Translations under genes and position numbers: made by a program
Notes under the pieces: model-generated
The model's database searches: none
The model's input: the letters and a program-made list of their open reading frames with translations, nothing else
Told to the model about the DNA's origin: nothing
In this document: in pieces, positions 43,140-53,756 of the stretch
Layout of the letters: every line of letters begins with the position of its first letter
How positions within the stretch are numbered: the first letter of the stretch is position 1
Assembly (NCBI GenBank): GCA_030549495.1
Contig: JAUIRK010000885.1
Location: 186,001-250,000, forward strand
Direction: 5' to 3'
From: Nectonema munidae
Lineage: Eukaryota; Nematomorpha; Nectonematoida; Nectonematidae
DNA length: 64,000 bases

Positions 43140-45330
43140 GCATATTTTCCAAATCTTGTTATAATGTGTTTTGCATACAAATTTTTTTAAATTTCAAACA
43201 TACTGAATCGGACTTGTTTGATTTTTCGTACAGTGAACACCGTCTACTTTTTTGTTTTGATGTACTTACGTTCTTTATTTTTTGATTGCTTTCCACTACA
43301 ACTTTAGATGAGTTTCTAAGTAGAGTTTTCCTTCTTTCTATATGAGGCTTTTCTAGCTGCTTCCCCAAGATTTCAAGAAAAAGACGACTTTTATAGGAAG
43401 AATTTTTTTGAAATCCTTTATTCATTTCTTTAAATATAAATGTGTTAAAAGCAGAGATGTCTAAAATGTAAAATACTGACATTGTCCGTCTATTTCTGGT
43501 AGGACATCATTTGGTCAAAAGAGTCAACACCTTTTCTTTCGTAATCATCAATAATGAGAGATTTTTTTCAAGAACTTTTACTTTGGTCTTGATGATATGT
43601 ACTCTGTAGCAATACACGTTTGTACTTTTTTCGCATGTATGAAACGATTATAACGTTAAAAAATAAAATGAACTAAATTGAGATAATCCTTTTACATGAT
43701 GAAAAATTTTCGAGAAGGGATGCCTTATTTTTTCTAATTGTCCCAATTGAGGTTAGATTATTTTTAGTATCTTTTTGCCACGGAAAAAAAGAGAAAATCA
43801 TTGTCAAATGTTATATCATGACCTTCCAAACCTTTTGTTTGCTCTAACACGACATTTTCTGCTAAATTATACTGCATTGAATCAAAATTCCTGCTTAAAT
43901 ATGGTTTTATTCGCCATACATCATATAATTGTGAATCACAAATAATCCAAAATTTTAAACCCTATTTTGCTGGTTTTTTTGGCATAAATTGCCTAAAAGT
44001 GTTTGTATTTTCAACTACTGAACTATTTATTTTTCTAGAAAAAAATAATGAAAATGCTGACACTTAATCGGTGATTCGAGATGTAGCACATCTTGTAACC
44101 CTAGGTTTAGAACTGATTATGTTTACTGCTTTACAACGTTCCTGTAATTTTTTGTGAAGAACAATTCCATTTTACTTTTTCGTCTTTTGAAAAAATTTTA
44201 GTTAAGTTGTAAAGCGGTAGCTCAGAATCACACACATTAAAGCTTGAACGGGAACTCGAAGTTATAAACAAATGATCCTCAGTTTCGGAAATAACCTCAT
44301 TATTAGAAAGAGAAATTTGATCGCTTTTAATAATTTTAGGTTTAGGAATTTTAAAAAAGATTGGCATTGTCAAGGAAAAAAGCGAAATAACCACTCTCAA
44401 ACAAAAAGGTGGGAAAAAGCCAATTAAGCACTCACAAGACGAGAAAGGGGAACGGAATGCCAATGCGTACGTTAATCCTCGCAAAGCCTTCTTCTTCATC
44501 TTATCCCCTTATTGGGGGTCGATGGCTTTGATCCGTTCTCTCCAAAGCTTTCTGTCTGTAGCATCGCTTTCTTTCAAACCAAATTTTTTCATACTTTCTT
44601 CCAAATCATCTCCCCATCTCATTCTTTGCCTTCCTCTTTTCCTTTTACCTGCTCATCGTATGCTTTCCTTATTTTCTCATCCTTTTCCCTTCTCAGCACG
44701 TGTCCATACCATCTCATTTTGTTCTTTTCGATTACATCTATCACACTCGTCATTACTTTTGTTCTTCGTCTTATTTCTTTATTCCTGATTCTATCTCTTC
44801 TTGTTACATTTAACATCATTCTCAGCATTTTCATTTCAGACACCAACATTCTGAACCGTAAGTCATGACTGGTCTCACTATGGCTAAACACACTTTGGCC
44901 TTCAGTTTAATTGACAGCTTTTTATCGTTTAAAACAGTCTTAACTTCTTTCCATTTTGCCCAACTCGCATTCAACCTCGATTGTACATCCTTACTACAAC
45001 CAAAAATCGCAAAGCCTATACCACTGTAAAATTTATAAAATTAACGATGTGTAATATAGATGATGCTCTATCTTTATTTATGTATGAGAACAAAATTCTA
45101 TGCTCAACCATGCATTGTGATAAGCCAAAATAGACCCTAAGGAGTAATTAGCTACTTTTTTTGCTATGATTAACATAAACTTTAAAAATAAAAGATCATG
45201 CCTTTATTAAATAAAATTATTAAAAGTCAAAAAAGTAGTGTTATTTTTGTTCCAACCACAAGTTTGAACAAATTTAAATTTTAAAAGACTAAAAAAATGG
45301 TTTCGAAGGGGTAATGAGGGCCAATATCTT
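43140..45330 (-). pseudogene. piggyBac relic A, carrying a LINE insertion
   Basis: The minus strand shows the piggyBac C-terminal part at 43,159-43,482. It has VFYILDISAFNTFIFKEMNK, SYKSRLFLEILGKQL and KPHIERRKTLLRN, followed by the remnant of the Cys-rich finger (RRCSLYE). An acidic N-terminal region is at 44,131-44,499 (SETEDHLFITSSSRSSFNVC). The stretch in between is frame-broken but aligns with copy B at 53,757-54,700 (CAATACAC.TTTGTACTTTT; CGAGAAGGGATGCC/CGGGAAGGGACGCC). The alignment resumes after the LINE and runs to about 45,330. No TTAA-bounded termini were identified. Confidence 0.75.
44490..45006 (-). mobile_element. 5'-truncated LINE with 11-bp target duplication
   Basis: The minus strand encodes the typical C-terminal end of a LINE reverse transcriptase ORF: EMKMLRMMLNVTRRDRIRNK, EIRRRTKVMTSVIDVIEK and NKMRWYGHVLRREKDEKIRK. 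It then runs out at a 3' end of GATGAAGAAGAAG type. The insert is flanked by TCGCAAAGCCT on both sides (44,479-44,489 and 45,007-45,017). It is missing from piggyBac copy B. Truncation, orientation and duplication are those of target-primed reverse transcription. The RTE/CR1-type clade is inferred from wording only. Confidence 0.85.
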
Positions 45331-45334
45331 TTTT

Positions 45335-46690
45335 TGTTTCAAATAGCAAAATTTTTTATTGCTTATTAAATATAAAATAAAAACCACATCTTTCTTCAGT
45401 ATTTATAAACATTTCATACATATTTGAAGTAGCAGATGGAAATTGGAAATATATCTATATTATTTTGAACAAAATCATGTAATTCATAACAATGATAATT
45501 ATGTTTAGTTAACACTGAAGAATCGCTTCTATTCCCCCACATGTACATTTAATTATGGTTAGTTAGTATGTATATACGTTTTTCGTTTAATAAGCTTGTA
45601 GTTCTTTAGCTAGATAAGTCAGTTATACAAATTTAGTTATGAGTAATTAGTTAGTTTTTTGTACTTAGAGAAAAGGCACATACTTTTCAGTTAATTCAAG
45701 AATAAGCAACTTAATTTTATTAAATTAAATACATGAATGTGCAAAAGGGTGCCCGCGATTTAGAATCCGACCCATCAAACTATTCAATATTGCCAGTGTC
45801 AATATCTACATTGGCAAAAAGATTTTCTGTTTTTCAAGCCACTATGCATAATAAAGACCTTTTGATTACGATAATCTCTATATGTACGCTACTCAAAAAT
45901 ATCAACTAAGCTAATAAATTATATTTGCAAGACAAGAAGACTTTCTTGATTGTTATAGAATAGAGCTAATAGATCTGAAATCTGATATTGATTGAAAAAA
46001 GTTTCCAATGACTTTGCTTCTTTTTTTAAAAGCTATGTGTGTGGAAAACATCGAAATTAAAAGCAATATGCTCAAAAAATTATCTTTCTAAGCTGATACC
46101 GAAAATGAAGTGCATAAGCGGTTACATATATTGGAAATTTATTTAAAATTTTTTTTTGAGATTTTTACACCGAAGAATTCATTCTAGTTCACTCTTAATG
46201 TGCATAACTACTTATTTTTGGTATAAAATGAAATTAAACTCTAAATCTTGTTAATTATATCTAAATATACGAATATATATACACATAATATATATTTGCT
46301 TTGTGTTGATAAAATTATCAATAAATCATGGTATTATTTTTCCTCCAATTTGTTTGGTCCATTTTTTAACGATAATAATAATCGGAAGACTGTAAGTAAT
46401 TTGTAAAATTCAAATATTTTATGCATTAATTTTTATTCTTAGCACTTGTTTAGCAATTTTTAAATTCACATCATGTATAAACACTTTTTCGCGCATTATC
46501 TATATGGTATTGTTTGAGTTGGACTTTTGATATATTTTACGTATTTTGAAACATAATTGATAATTTTTTTTAGATTTAAAAACTACCTGCTTTAAACTTC
46601 AACATTGTTTAAATTAATCTTTTAATGTTATGACGTTAAGAGATAACTTCGATTATTTTGATTGATTTATCTTTATTTCAAGAAGAGGAA
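45335..46690. other. upstream region of the SMC6-like gene
   Basis: This is 1.35 kb of AT-rich DNA with no recognised element. It should contain the promoter and 5' UTR. TTTATCTTTATTTCAAG just before the start codon resembles a splice acceptor, so a 5' UTR intron or a trans-spliced leader is possible. I cannot identify a core promoter by eye. Confidence 0.4.
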
Positions 46691-46691
46691 A

Positions 46692-49600
46692 ATGGATGCT
46701 TCATTATCTAGTAAAAGATTTTTAAATGGGAGAATTCTTTACCTACATCTAACGAATTTCATGTCTCATGATAACTTTGAGCTGACTTTAAATGCAAATA
46801 TGAATATAATTTCAGGGCCTAATGGAAGTGGTAAAAGTGCGATTATAACTGCTATTATGTTATGTCTAGGCTCGTCATCTGTTTTCACAGGTCGAGCTGT
46901 TCGAATTCAGGATTTTATAAAGCATTCAAAGAATAAAGCAGAAATCACTTTGCGTCTTGAAAATCGATACGTTGGATCCTACAAGCAAGCTTTGTATGGT
47001 GAGTATATTGAAATTAAGCGTACTATCAACAAGAGCAATACAAGTGATGTTAAATTATACAGCACTGCTAAAAAAGTTATTTCACGTAAATGTTCTGAAG
47101 TTAGCATGATATGTCAGTATTTTAACATAAGGCTCAATAATCCTATTACTGTTTTAACTCAAGATTATGCGAGAGCCTTTTTTAGCAACATGTCATCTAC
47201 TAAAATGTTTGATGCATATTTTGTCGCTCTTGGCTTAGACATGCTTTATGATAAAAACATGAGGTTGAAGGCAGAAATCGAATCAAATAAAAAGAGCCTA
47301 GAAAAGTTTAGAAGTAATCTCTATTCTGAGAAGCAAAAATTACGGCAAATGAAGCTAGCCTTAGATAGAGAAGAAAGATTGAAGCGACTTGAGACAGAAA
47401 AAAATGACTGTTTAAATAAGTTAAAGTGTACTGAGTATTGGGATGAAGAAAAGCGCATTAAAAAGTTAAAAAGAAATTATGAAGCGACAAAGAAAGAAGT
47501 CATTCTTTTGGAAGAAAGTTCAAAATCTGTTATGCAAGAAATTGTGTATTGCGATACTCATAAGTTAGAACAAGAAGAAAAATTAAAGGAAAGGCTAGCT
47601 GAAAGTTATGAATTTCAGTCTAAGAAAATGTCATTAAAAGCACAAGTAAATACTCTCAACAAAAGTGAAAAGGAATTGACTTGTTTGATAAATTCAAAAA
47701 AGCTTGACCTAGAAAAGTTAGAAAATAAACGTAAAACGTTTGAAAATCTTTTGGAAAAATATTTAGATACTTCTAATCAGTCTAAAAAGGAACAAGAAAA
47801 CGAAGACAGGCAGTCTCGCATGGTTGTTTTAAAAAATCTTATATCTGAACTTTCATCAAAAATTAAAATCAATGAGAGCGATACAGCAAATTTCAAAGCT
47901 AATCAACGTCATTTGCTTGATAAATTTAACGTTATTAGAGGAAATGCTCAATTTAATAAAGAAAAGTTATCCAAATTGGAATCTCAGAGGGACTTGTATA
48001 AAAAAAGCGCTGATAACAACATTCTTTTATACGGGCCTAATATCCCGTATCTATTGAAAGAAATCGATAGGCTGTATGTAGAAGGCCGCTTTACAAATAA
48101 GCCTAAAGGACCAATAGGTCTTTTCATCAAAGTCAAAAATCAAGAATCTGTTTTAGCACTTGAAAGTTGTTTAGGAAGAATATTGCCGAATTTCATTTGC
48201 AGTTCTCCACACGATACCAAAACTTTTTTGCAATTATATAGAAAAGTCTGTGGACCTAATATCCGGTCTGCTGTTATAACCTATCATTTTAAAAAGCAAA
48301 GATATAATATATCAGGAAACCAAGTAAAGAGTTGCTTCAACGCTTTAACCTTTGATCAACTTATCGAAATTGGAGATGTGGATGTTTTCAATTATCTCAT
48401 AGATGAAACTAAAATAGAGACAGTTTTATTTTGGAAAAAAAATTCAGATGCTTCACAGGCTTTTGTACCATCATCAGTTGAAAATGTTTTTGAAGGATAT
48501 GCTTTCACTGGGGATCGCTACAGAAAATCTAGAAAACAAAAGTTAGTTTCAATCTACCCATTTTTTGGTAAGTCTCGTTTTTTAACCAGTAACAACGATA
48601 AACTTATCACATCAATAAATGCTCAAATAGATGAGATATTCACCAAAAAAGCGAGCTACGAAGAAGAAAGCAATGCTATAGAAACTGAATTGAAAAAGTC
48701 AAAAATCTATTATGAAGACTCATTGAAAGAGTTCAAAAGTCAAAAAATAAGTTTGGAATTTCATTTTTCTGAATTAGAAAGTTTAAAACTCATCGCGAAT
48801 GACGTAACCCGCGATATAACCAAGGTTAAAGGAGAGATCCATGCATTAGATGATAGGAAAAATATCACTCATTTAGAAATAGATAAGTTAAAGAAAGAAC
48901 ACTCGTCTTGTTTAAACCAAAAAAAAGAATACGCCTCTCATCTTGAAGTCTTGAATAAAGAAAGTGAAGATCTTTTGAAAAGTTCTGAGAGCTTAAGTAT
49001 GCAAATTTCTAAACTTAAAGATAAAAAAAAATCGCTTATTAGTCAAGTTGAAGAATTCCAGAATAAAAGAGGAGAGCTAGATTTCGATGTTAAGAATTTT
49101 GAAGAAACGATAAAAGAAATTCAAGAGAAAAATCAACAAATTTTTAATGACTTGCCTTATGATGTTTTAAGATTTTTGTCTAGTTGTGATGAGAGTGTTG
49201 ATGAGATAAAAGAAAAAATCGAAAAGATTGCAAGTAAAGTAAAGATTTATGGGAAAGAAGGTATCAAAATTTCTTGTGATTCATTAACCTTCCAATCCTT
49301 TTTTGCTTCATATGAAGAGAAAAAGAGTAAGTTAAATCGTTTTGACGAAATGTTCAAGCAGATTAACGATGCTTTTGAAAAGAAAAAGTTCATCATAAAA
49401 AAACTAGAAGAATACAATTTCAATAAATTGAAGTATAATTTTGTAAAGAACATGCTTAACAAAGATCTTGCAGTGAAAGTCTATTTGGAGAATTCAAAGA
49501 AAAGCCTTACAATTGAAGTTAGGCCGAAACAGGCTAAAACCTTTGTGAGTAATTTGACTAGTTTGTCGGGTGGAGAAAGATCTTATACTCTCATCTCTTT

Positions 49601-49859
49601 CCTCATTTCTTTATGGCATCACACCTGTTGTCCTTTTTTGATTATTGATGAGTTTGATGTATTCATGGATAATCCTAGTCGTGATATGGCTTATCTTCTT
49701 TTACAAAATTTTTCCAAATCAATATGTGCTTCTCAGATTATAGCGTTGACTCCTCTCAACTTGCAAATTGCCCCAAATGACAATTTGAATATTGTCGTTT
49801 TAAATGGGCCTTTGCGTTCTAAGTCAAGTCCAAATTTAACTGAACCTGTTTCTTCATAA
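46692..49859 (+). CDS. SMC6: structural maintenance of chromosomes protein 6 (SMC6-like), single exon
   Basis: This 1,055-residue protein has the full SMC layout. The N-terminal ATPase half carries Walker A GPNGSGKS (residues 42-49) and the following LGSSS; the Q-loop region reads NPITVLTQDYARAFF. A coiled coil spans ~200-440 and the hinge ~446-635 (GPIGLFIKVKNQESVLALES). The returning coil spans ~640-900. The C-terminal half has the signature LSGGERSY (958-965) and Walker B FLIIDEFDVFMD (982-993). EFDVFMDN and the N-terminal LTNFMSHDNFEL are typical of SMC6, which pairs with SMC5 in the nuclear SMC5/6 complex for DNA repair and chromosome segregation. Residue 1 is the ATG at 46,692 in a good context (GAAAATGG), with a stop upstream at 46,659. 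An uninterrupted ORF is unusual for an animal SMC gene. There is no poly(A) tail or flanking duplication to mark it as a retrocopy. The divergence is high, but all ATP-binding motifs are intact. Confidence 0.93.
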   Translation: MDASLSSKRFLNGRILYLHLTNFMSHDNFELTLNANMNIISGPNGSGKSAIITAIMLCLGSSSVFTGRAVRIQDFIKHSKNKAEITLRLENRYVGSYKQALYGEYIEIKRTINKSNTSDVKLYSTAKKVISRKCSEVSMICQYFNIRLNNPITVLTQDYARAFFSNMSSTKMFDAYFVALGLDMLYDKNMRLKAEIESNKKSLEKFRSNLYSEKQKLRQMKLALDREERLKRLETEKNDCLNKLKCTEYWDEEKRIKKLKRNYEATKKEVILLEESSKSVMQEIVYCDTHKLEQEEKLKERLAESYEFQSKKMSLKAQVNTLNKSEKELTCLINSKKLDLEKLENKRKTFENLLEKYLDTSNQSKKEQENEDRQSRMVVLKNLISELSSKIKINESDTANFKANQRHLLDKFNVIRGNAQFNKEKLSKLESQRDLYKKSADNNILLYGPNIPYLLKEIDRLYVEGRFTNKPKGPIGLFIKVKNQESVLALESCLGRILPNFICSSPHDTKTFLQLYRKVCGPNIRSAVITYHFKKQRYNISGNQVKSCFNALTFDQLIEIGDVDVFNYLIDETKIETVLFWKKNSDASQAFVPSSVENVFEGYAFTGDRYRKSRKQKLVSIYPFFGKSRFLTSNNDKLITSINAQIDEIFTKKASYEEESNAIETELKKSKIYYEDSLKEFKSQKISLEFHFSELESLKLIANDVTRDITKVKGEIHALDDRKNITHLEIDKLKKEHSSCLNQKKEYASHLEVLNKESEDLLKSSESLSMQISKLKDKKKSLISQVEEFQNKRGELDFDVKNFEETIKEIQEKNQQIFNDLPYDVLRFLSSCDESVDEIKEKIEKIASKVKIYGKEGIKISCDSLTFQSFFASYEEKKSKLNRFDEMFKQINDAFEKKKFIIKKLEEYNFNKLKYNFVKNMLNKDLAVKVYLENSKKSLTIEVRPKQAKTFVSNLTSLSGGERSYTLISFLISLWHHTCCPFLIIDEFDVFMDNPSRDMAYLLLQNFSKSICASQIIALTPLNLQIAPNDNLNIVVLNGPLRSKSSPNLTEPVSS

Positions 49860-49883
49860 ACTTTATTTTGTACATTTTCTTGT

Positions 49884-49889
49884 AATAAA
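49884..49889 (+). terminator. poly(A) signal of the SMC6-like gene
   Basis: An AATAAA hexamer lies 25 bases after the stop codon, predicting a very short 3' UTR. It is the only canonical signal close downstream. Confidence 0.7.
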
Positions 49890-49921
49890 ACAAATTTATA
49901 CGTTTTATTACGCTTTTAATC

Positions 49922-50309
49922 AGGGGCCTCCCTCCCCTTCCCCCAATGTTTCGCCCCCTCCCCCAATAATTTTCAATTTTCTGAATTATATTTTTGTAGT
50001 ATTTTGATATTACTTTTCTTGTTTTAAGGTTAAGTCTTAGAATGAATATTTAAAATATATATTTTTTTCATTAACGTCCACTTGGTTGTTATAGTAATTC
50101 ACATTTGAGCTATATTTGATCAGAGGCAGTAATGTAGCCACATTTGAATAAGAGCCCATGTATTTTTGAGCGAGGCGAATATTTTTTTATAGCACATAGC
50201 TATATAAGAACTCTATAATTTAAAGCTTAAAATGTTTATCCATATTAACTACTGTAACCAAGCCCTTCGATAGGGGGGGGGGCAGGGAGATAGGCCCCCT
50301 GGGATTTAT
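49922..50309. mobile_element. possible small hAT-like MITE
   Basis: The left tip CAGGGGCCTCCCTCCCC faces an inverted right tip CAGGGGGCCTATCTCCCTG with further C/G runs inside both. No 8-bp duplication is evident, so the call is tentative. Confidence 0.35.
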
Positions 50310-50314
50310 TTTGC

Positions 50315-51135
50315 CAATCTGAAACTCCTTTGAAATATATATGTATAAACTTTCTTATATTCTCTCCCCATTAAAATCAGTCCCCTTGAAGATAAAATAA
50401 ATAAATTTTTTTGAAATAGGGTTACAGAGTTATCCTTATTAACTATATGGTTTTTGTACAAAAAAATTAAAATATAAAGTTATCGTTGGAAATGGAAGTA
50501 GAGATTTTTTCTAACCTAACTCTGTATAAACACAATAAAGTATTTTCACTTTAAAGGTATTAATTTAAATTGAATCATTTTTATAAATATAAAACATTTC
50601 ACTTGACGTTTTAATACTATATAATACAATCTGAAGTGAAATGCAAAAAATATGCTATTTTAATTAGTTATTATTTGTATAAAATTACCCTGCAAAGTTA
50701 GAAGCTAAGCTCCTTCATATGTTAACCAGATAATAGAATAAAGTTTCTTTTGATTTTTCCTTTGTTGTTGAAAGGGTGATGCCAACCTTTGACATCATTG
50801 CTTGTTCTCATAGGTTGTTTGAAAACACACCAATCAGATGGTTCCCATAAATCATCTCACCCAAGTATTCTTGATATAAAAACAAAGTTCTTTTATTTGG
50901 GGCATTATTGCATCAAACTTGATTTTTTCAAATAAGTTTCTTATAATACAAAACTTTAATAATATATAGTTATCTAAAACAGGTTTTTAAATAAAACTAT
51001 AAGTAATAATGGTTACTTCTTATTTTTATTAGTGATTTTTTTACCTAATATCTTCTGCTGGTATTAAAAGTAAGGATAGAATTCTTTTTATAGTTCTGAA
51101 AGTTGCTCTATCATTTGAGAATGAATTGAGGGAGC
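50315..51135. other. AT-rich stretch
   Basis: No gene or repeat is recognised. Confidence 0.35.
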
Positions 51136-51136
51136 T

Positions 51137-51267
51137 TGAGTAAGGTTGGTTAGTTACTGGGTTTCGATAACTCAAGGTCTTGGGTTCGATCCCCCATCAA
51201 GCCTACTTTCTTTATAATTCGATACAAGCGGCGCAAGTGTGCCTTCTCGATAAAAACACCCCATGGT
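51137..51267 (+). repeat. tRNA-like SINE, family 1, best-preserved copy
   Basis: It has an A-box-like GGTTGGTTAGTTACTGGG and a B box GGGTTCGATCCCCC, then the family tail GATACAAGCGGCGCAAGTGT and CTCGATAAAAACACCCCATG. It is nearly identical to 5,168-5,297, so this family is among the younger repeats in the window. Confidence 0.8.
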
Positions 51268-51459
51268 CATCGTTACCTATTTCTTGAACCTTTAAAGAAA
51301 ACTTTTGGGTGTAAACAAAAAATATATTATTAAAGCATTGAATTATACTAAAAGACAAAAAAGTTAAGAGAAATAATTTAGGTTATATTTAAATAAGATA
51401 TTAATAAAATTGTTTATATTAATCTAAGATTAAAAGTTATTCTGCTTCTAGCAAAAAAA

Positions 51460-52100
51460 TTAGTTTATTTTTTGAAAAATAATACGTGAGCTCATGAAAG
51501 TAAAAAATATGGGAAATTGTTTGATGCAATCATTGCCCCGGATTAATGCATGTATTGAAAACATCTGGACAAAAGGTTTTCTTACCAATTTGAACGTTTC
51601 ATCTACATACCTCAAATTTTTTTTAAAAACAATCGAAGTACCAAAAATTTTTAATTCATCTTTTAACTGACCAAGTTTTTGCTTTGCTAATGGGTCATTT
51701 ACAATTACATGATCTTTTTGAACATCTTTATGCCCTTTCACATTGTTTTTGTTTAATTGTGAAAGAAAACCTCGTAAAATAGTCTTTATCTCTATCAATT
51801 TTTATATATATTTTTTTCTTTCTTTTATAAACCAAAACATCTTTAGTTTTTTGAGATGCTCTAACCAAAATTTGAAACTCAGGAGTGTTATCTTTTGAAT
51901 TTTCTTGAATAGGTAATGAATCATTTATACTTTCTTCAATAATATCTTCATTGCCAGTATACTTGGGAGCTTTTCAAAAAAATTTTTTTTTATAACCAAA
52001 AATTTATTTTTGCTTGTTTGAGTTAATTCTAATGCCGATTCAAACTGAGATAGGCTACGATTCGCAGGCAAAATGTTTTGAACAGTTTGTAAGATTTGTC
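51460..52100 (-). pseudogene. MULE transposase fragment (FLYWCH/MULE type)
   Basis: The open minus-strand frame at 51,460-51,798 ends with LRYVDETFKLVRKPFVQMFS, IHALIRGNDCIKQFPIFFTF and MSSR. This matches the start of the MULE catalytic domain, where the DxTF aspartate is the first catalytic residue. Upstream (51,800-52,100) a frame-broken stretch carries RASQKTKDVLVYKRKKKI, which could be the end of a FLYWCH-like finger. The remaining catalytic residues are absent. No terminal repeats are seen. Confidence 0.65.
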
Positions 52101-52104
52101 TGGA

Positions 52105-52875
52105 TTTGTTTCTTCTTCACAATTTATTGTACATTCATAAAATATTGTTAGTCATTGAATTAGCCAAATTATTTTTTAACTAAATAAAACAATTTTGAGC
52201 TTTGTAAGCTGATAAATTAATTATTATTTTATTCTTATAAACATTTTTTTGAAACATTATTGGCCTGCGGTAAAACAATACTTTATATCTTTGCTAATGA
52301 ATGGTGCTTTGTCTAAACGTCCAAAAACCAAAAGGCCTGAAACCAAAACGCCCAAAAACTAATACCTCGAAAAAACAAAATGTTAAAATATTTTTATTAA
52401 ATTTGTTTCATTTTTCAATTTTCCACTAATTTTTTAATAAAGTTTCCAATATTTTTTTCAAATTTGTTTCTGAATTTTAGAAGAAAGTTCTCTAAGCTGC
52501 CTGGAAGGTGGTTTCCTCAAAGTTTGGAAGCTGCTAATTCGATTTTTAATTTGCTTCTAGATATCTAAGAGTCCAATTTTTGATTGTATTTAGGTTCTAT
52601 ATTAATTCCTAAACTTCCCTCAATCATTGATTTCCAAAACAAAGTTCTGAAATTATAATTCTGAAACTCTGAAACTTTTTTGAAATTTCTCCATTTCAAC
52701 TCGAATCAATTTGATGCTTCATATATAGGTTCTCTGAATATTCTTGAGTGTCAGAACTAAATTGGATCTTGTTCTGAACTTTAAATCCAAAATTCTGAAG
52801 ATTTTAAACTTAAAATATTTTTGCTTCAGAATTAGCTGAAACTTTGTACAATAGTTTGGAAAGCAATATTATTCT
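52105..52875. other. AT-rich stretch with a degraded CGTCC minisatellite
   Basis: The block 52,316-52,372 has degenerate CAAAACG/CCCAAAAAC repeats resembling the array at 15,978. Otherwise nothing is recognised. Confidence 0.4.
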
Positions 52876-52879
52876 ACTA

Positions 52880-53255
52880 GCCGGTCCCGTGGTCGTTTCT
52901 CGCTTCCCTCGAAACAGGGTTTTTCCCTGCCCTCGAAACATAGGTTTTGGGGGGGGGGGGTTTTGGGGTTTTTTTTTTCAATTTCCTTCGCCTGGGAGAC
53001 CCGGGGGGCCGGGTTTTTTTTTTTTTGGGTTGCTTCCCACACAGGGGTGTGGGGGGTGGGGTTTTTGTGTTTGTTTTTGTGGTTTTTTGGGTTGGGGGGT
53101 TGTTTTTTTATTTTTTTTTTTTTTTTTTTTTGTTGATTTTTTTTTTTTTTATGTTTTTTTTTTCCCCCCCCAAAAAAAAAAAAAAACCACACAAAAAAAA
53201 TATTTAATCAAAATCAACATTTTCACCCATAAAACACAAAAAACAACCCCACCCC

Positions 53256-53286
<31 letters not shown>

Positions 53287-53649
53287 TAAAAAAAAAAAAC
53301 AAAAAAACATCCTCCCCCCCACACCCACCCCCCCCCCCCCACACAAACCCCTGCTTTTTTTTTTTTTGACTTGCCGGCTCCCCGGTCTTTTTTTCCTTCC
53401 CTCTGGAGGGGGGTTTTTCGCTCGGCCCCTAGGATTGGGGGTTGGGTGGTTTGGGTTGTGGGTTTGTTTATTTTTTTTTTTTTTCCCCCCGCCCCCCCCC
53501 CGGGTTCTTTTTTTTTTTTTTTTTGGTGTTCGCGATATATATTGTTTTTTTGGTGGTTTTTTTTTTGGTTTTGTGTTGTTTGGGGGTGGGGTGGGGGTTT
53601 TTTTTTGTTTTTTTTTTTTTTTTTTTTTGTATTTTTTTTGTTTACAAAA

Positions 53650-53710
<61 letters not shown>

Positions 53711-53718
53711 AAAAAACA

Positions 53719-53754
<36 letters not shown>

Positions 53755-53756
53755 AT
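52880..53756. other. homopolymer-dominated block, probable sequence artefact
   Basis: Almost the whole block is runs of a single base (T, G, A or C, commonly 5-40 long) with little other structure, in a window that elsewhere has ordinary complexity. It begins and ends abruptly and replaces the part of piggyBac copy B that should follow. Open frames on both strands here are poly-Phe/Gly/Lys/Pro and meaningless. Low-quality long-read consensus or base-calling collapse is the simplest explanation. A true low-complexity array is the alternative. Confidence 0.7.

Noticed and set aside
44512-44868. Plus-strand Ser/Leu/Phe-rich frames
   Set aside because: They are the antisense of the LINE reverse-transcriptase tail on the minus strand.
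46662-46691. Ten-codon upstream extension of SMC6 from a TTG
   Set aside because: TTG starts are not expected in animal nuclear genes, and the ATG at 46,692 has a good context.
51137-51267. tRNA gene
   Set aside because: The A and B boxes are present, but the acceptor and anticodon stems do not pair and the block recurs elsewhere with a conserved non-tRNA tail; it is a SINE.
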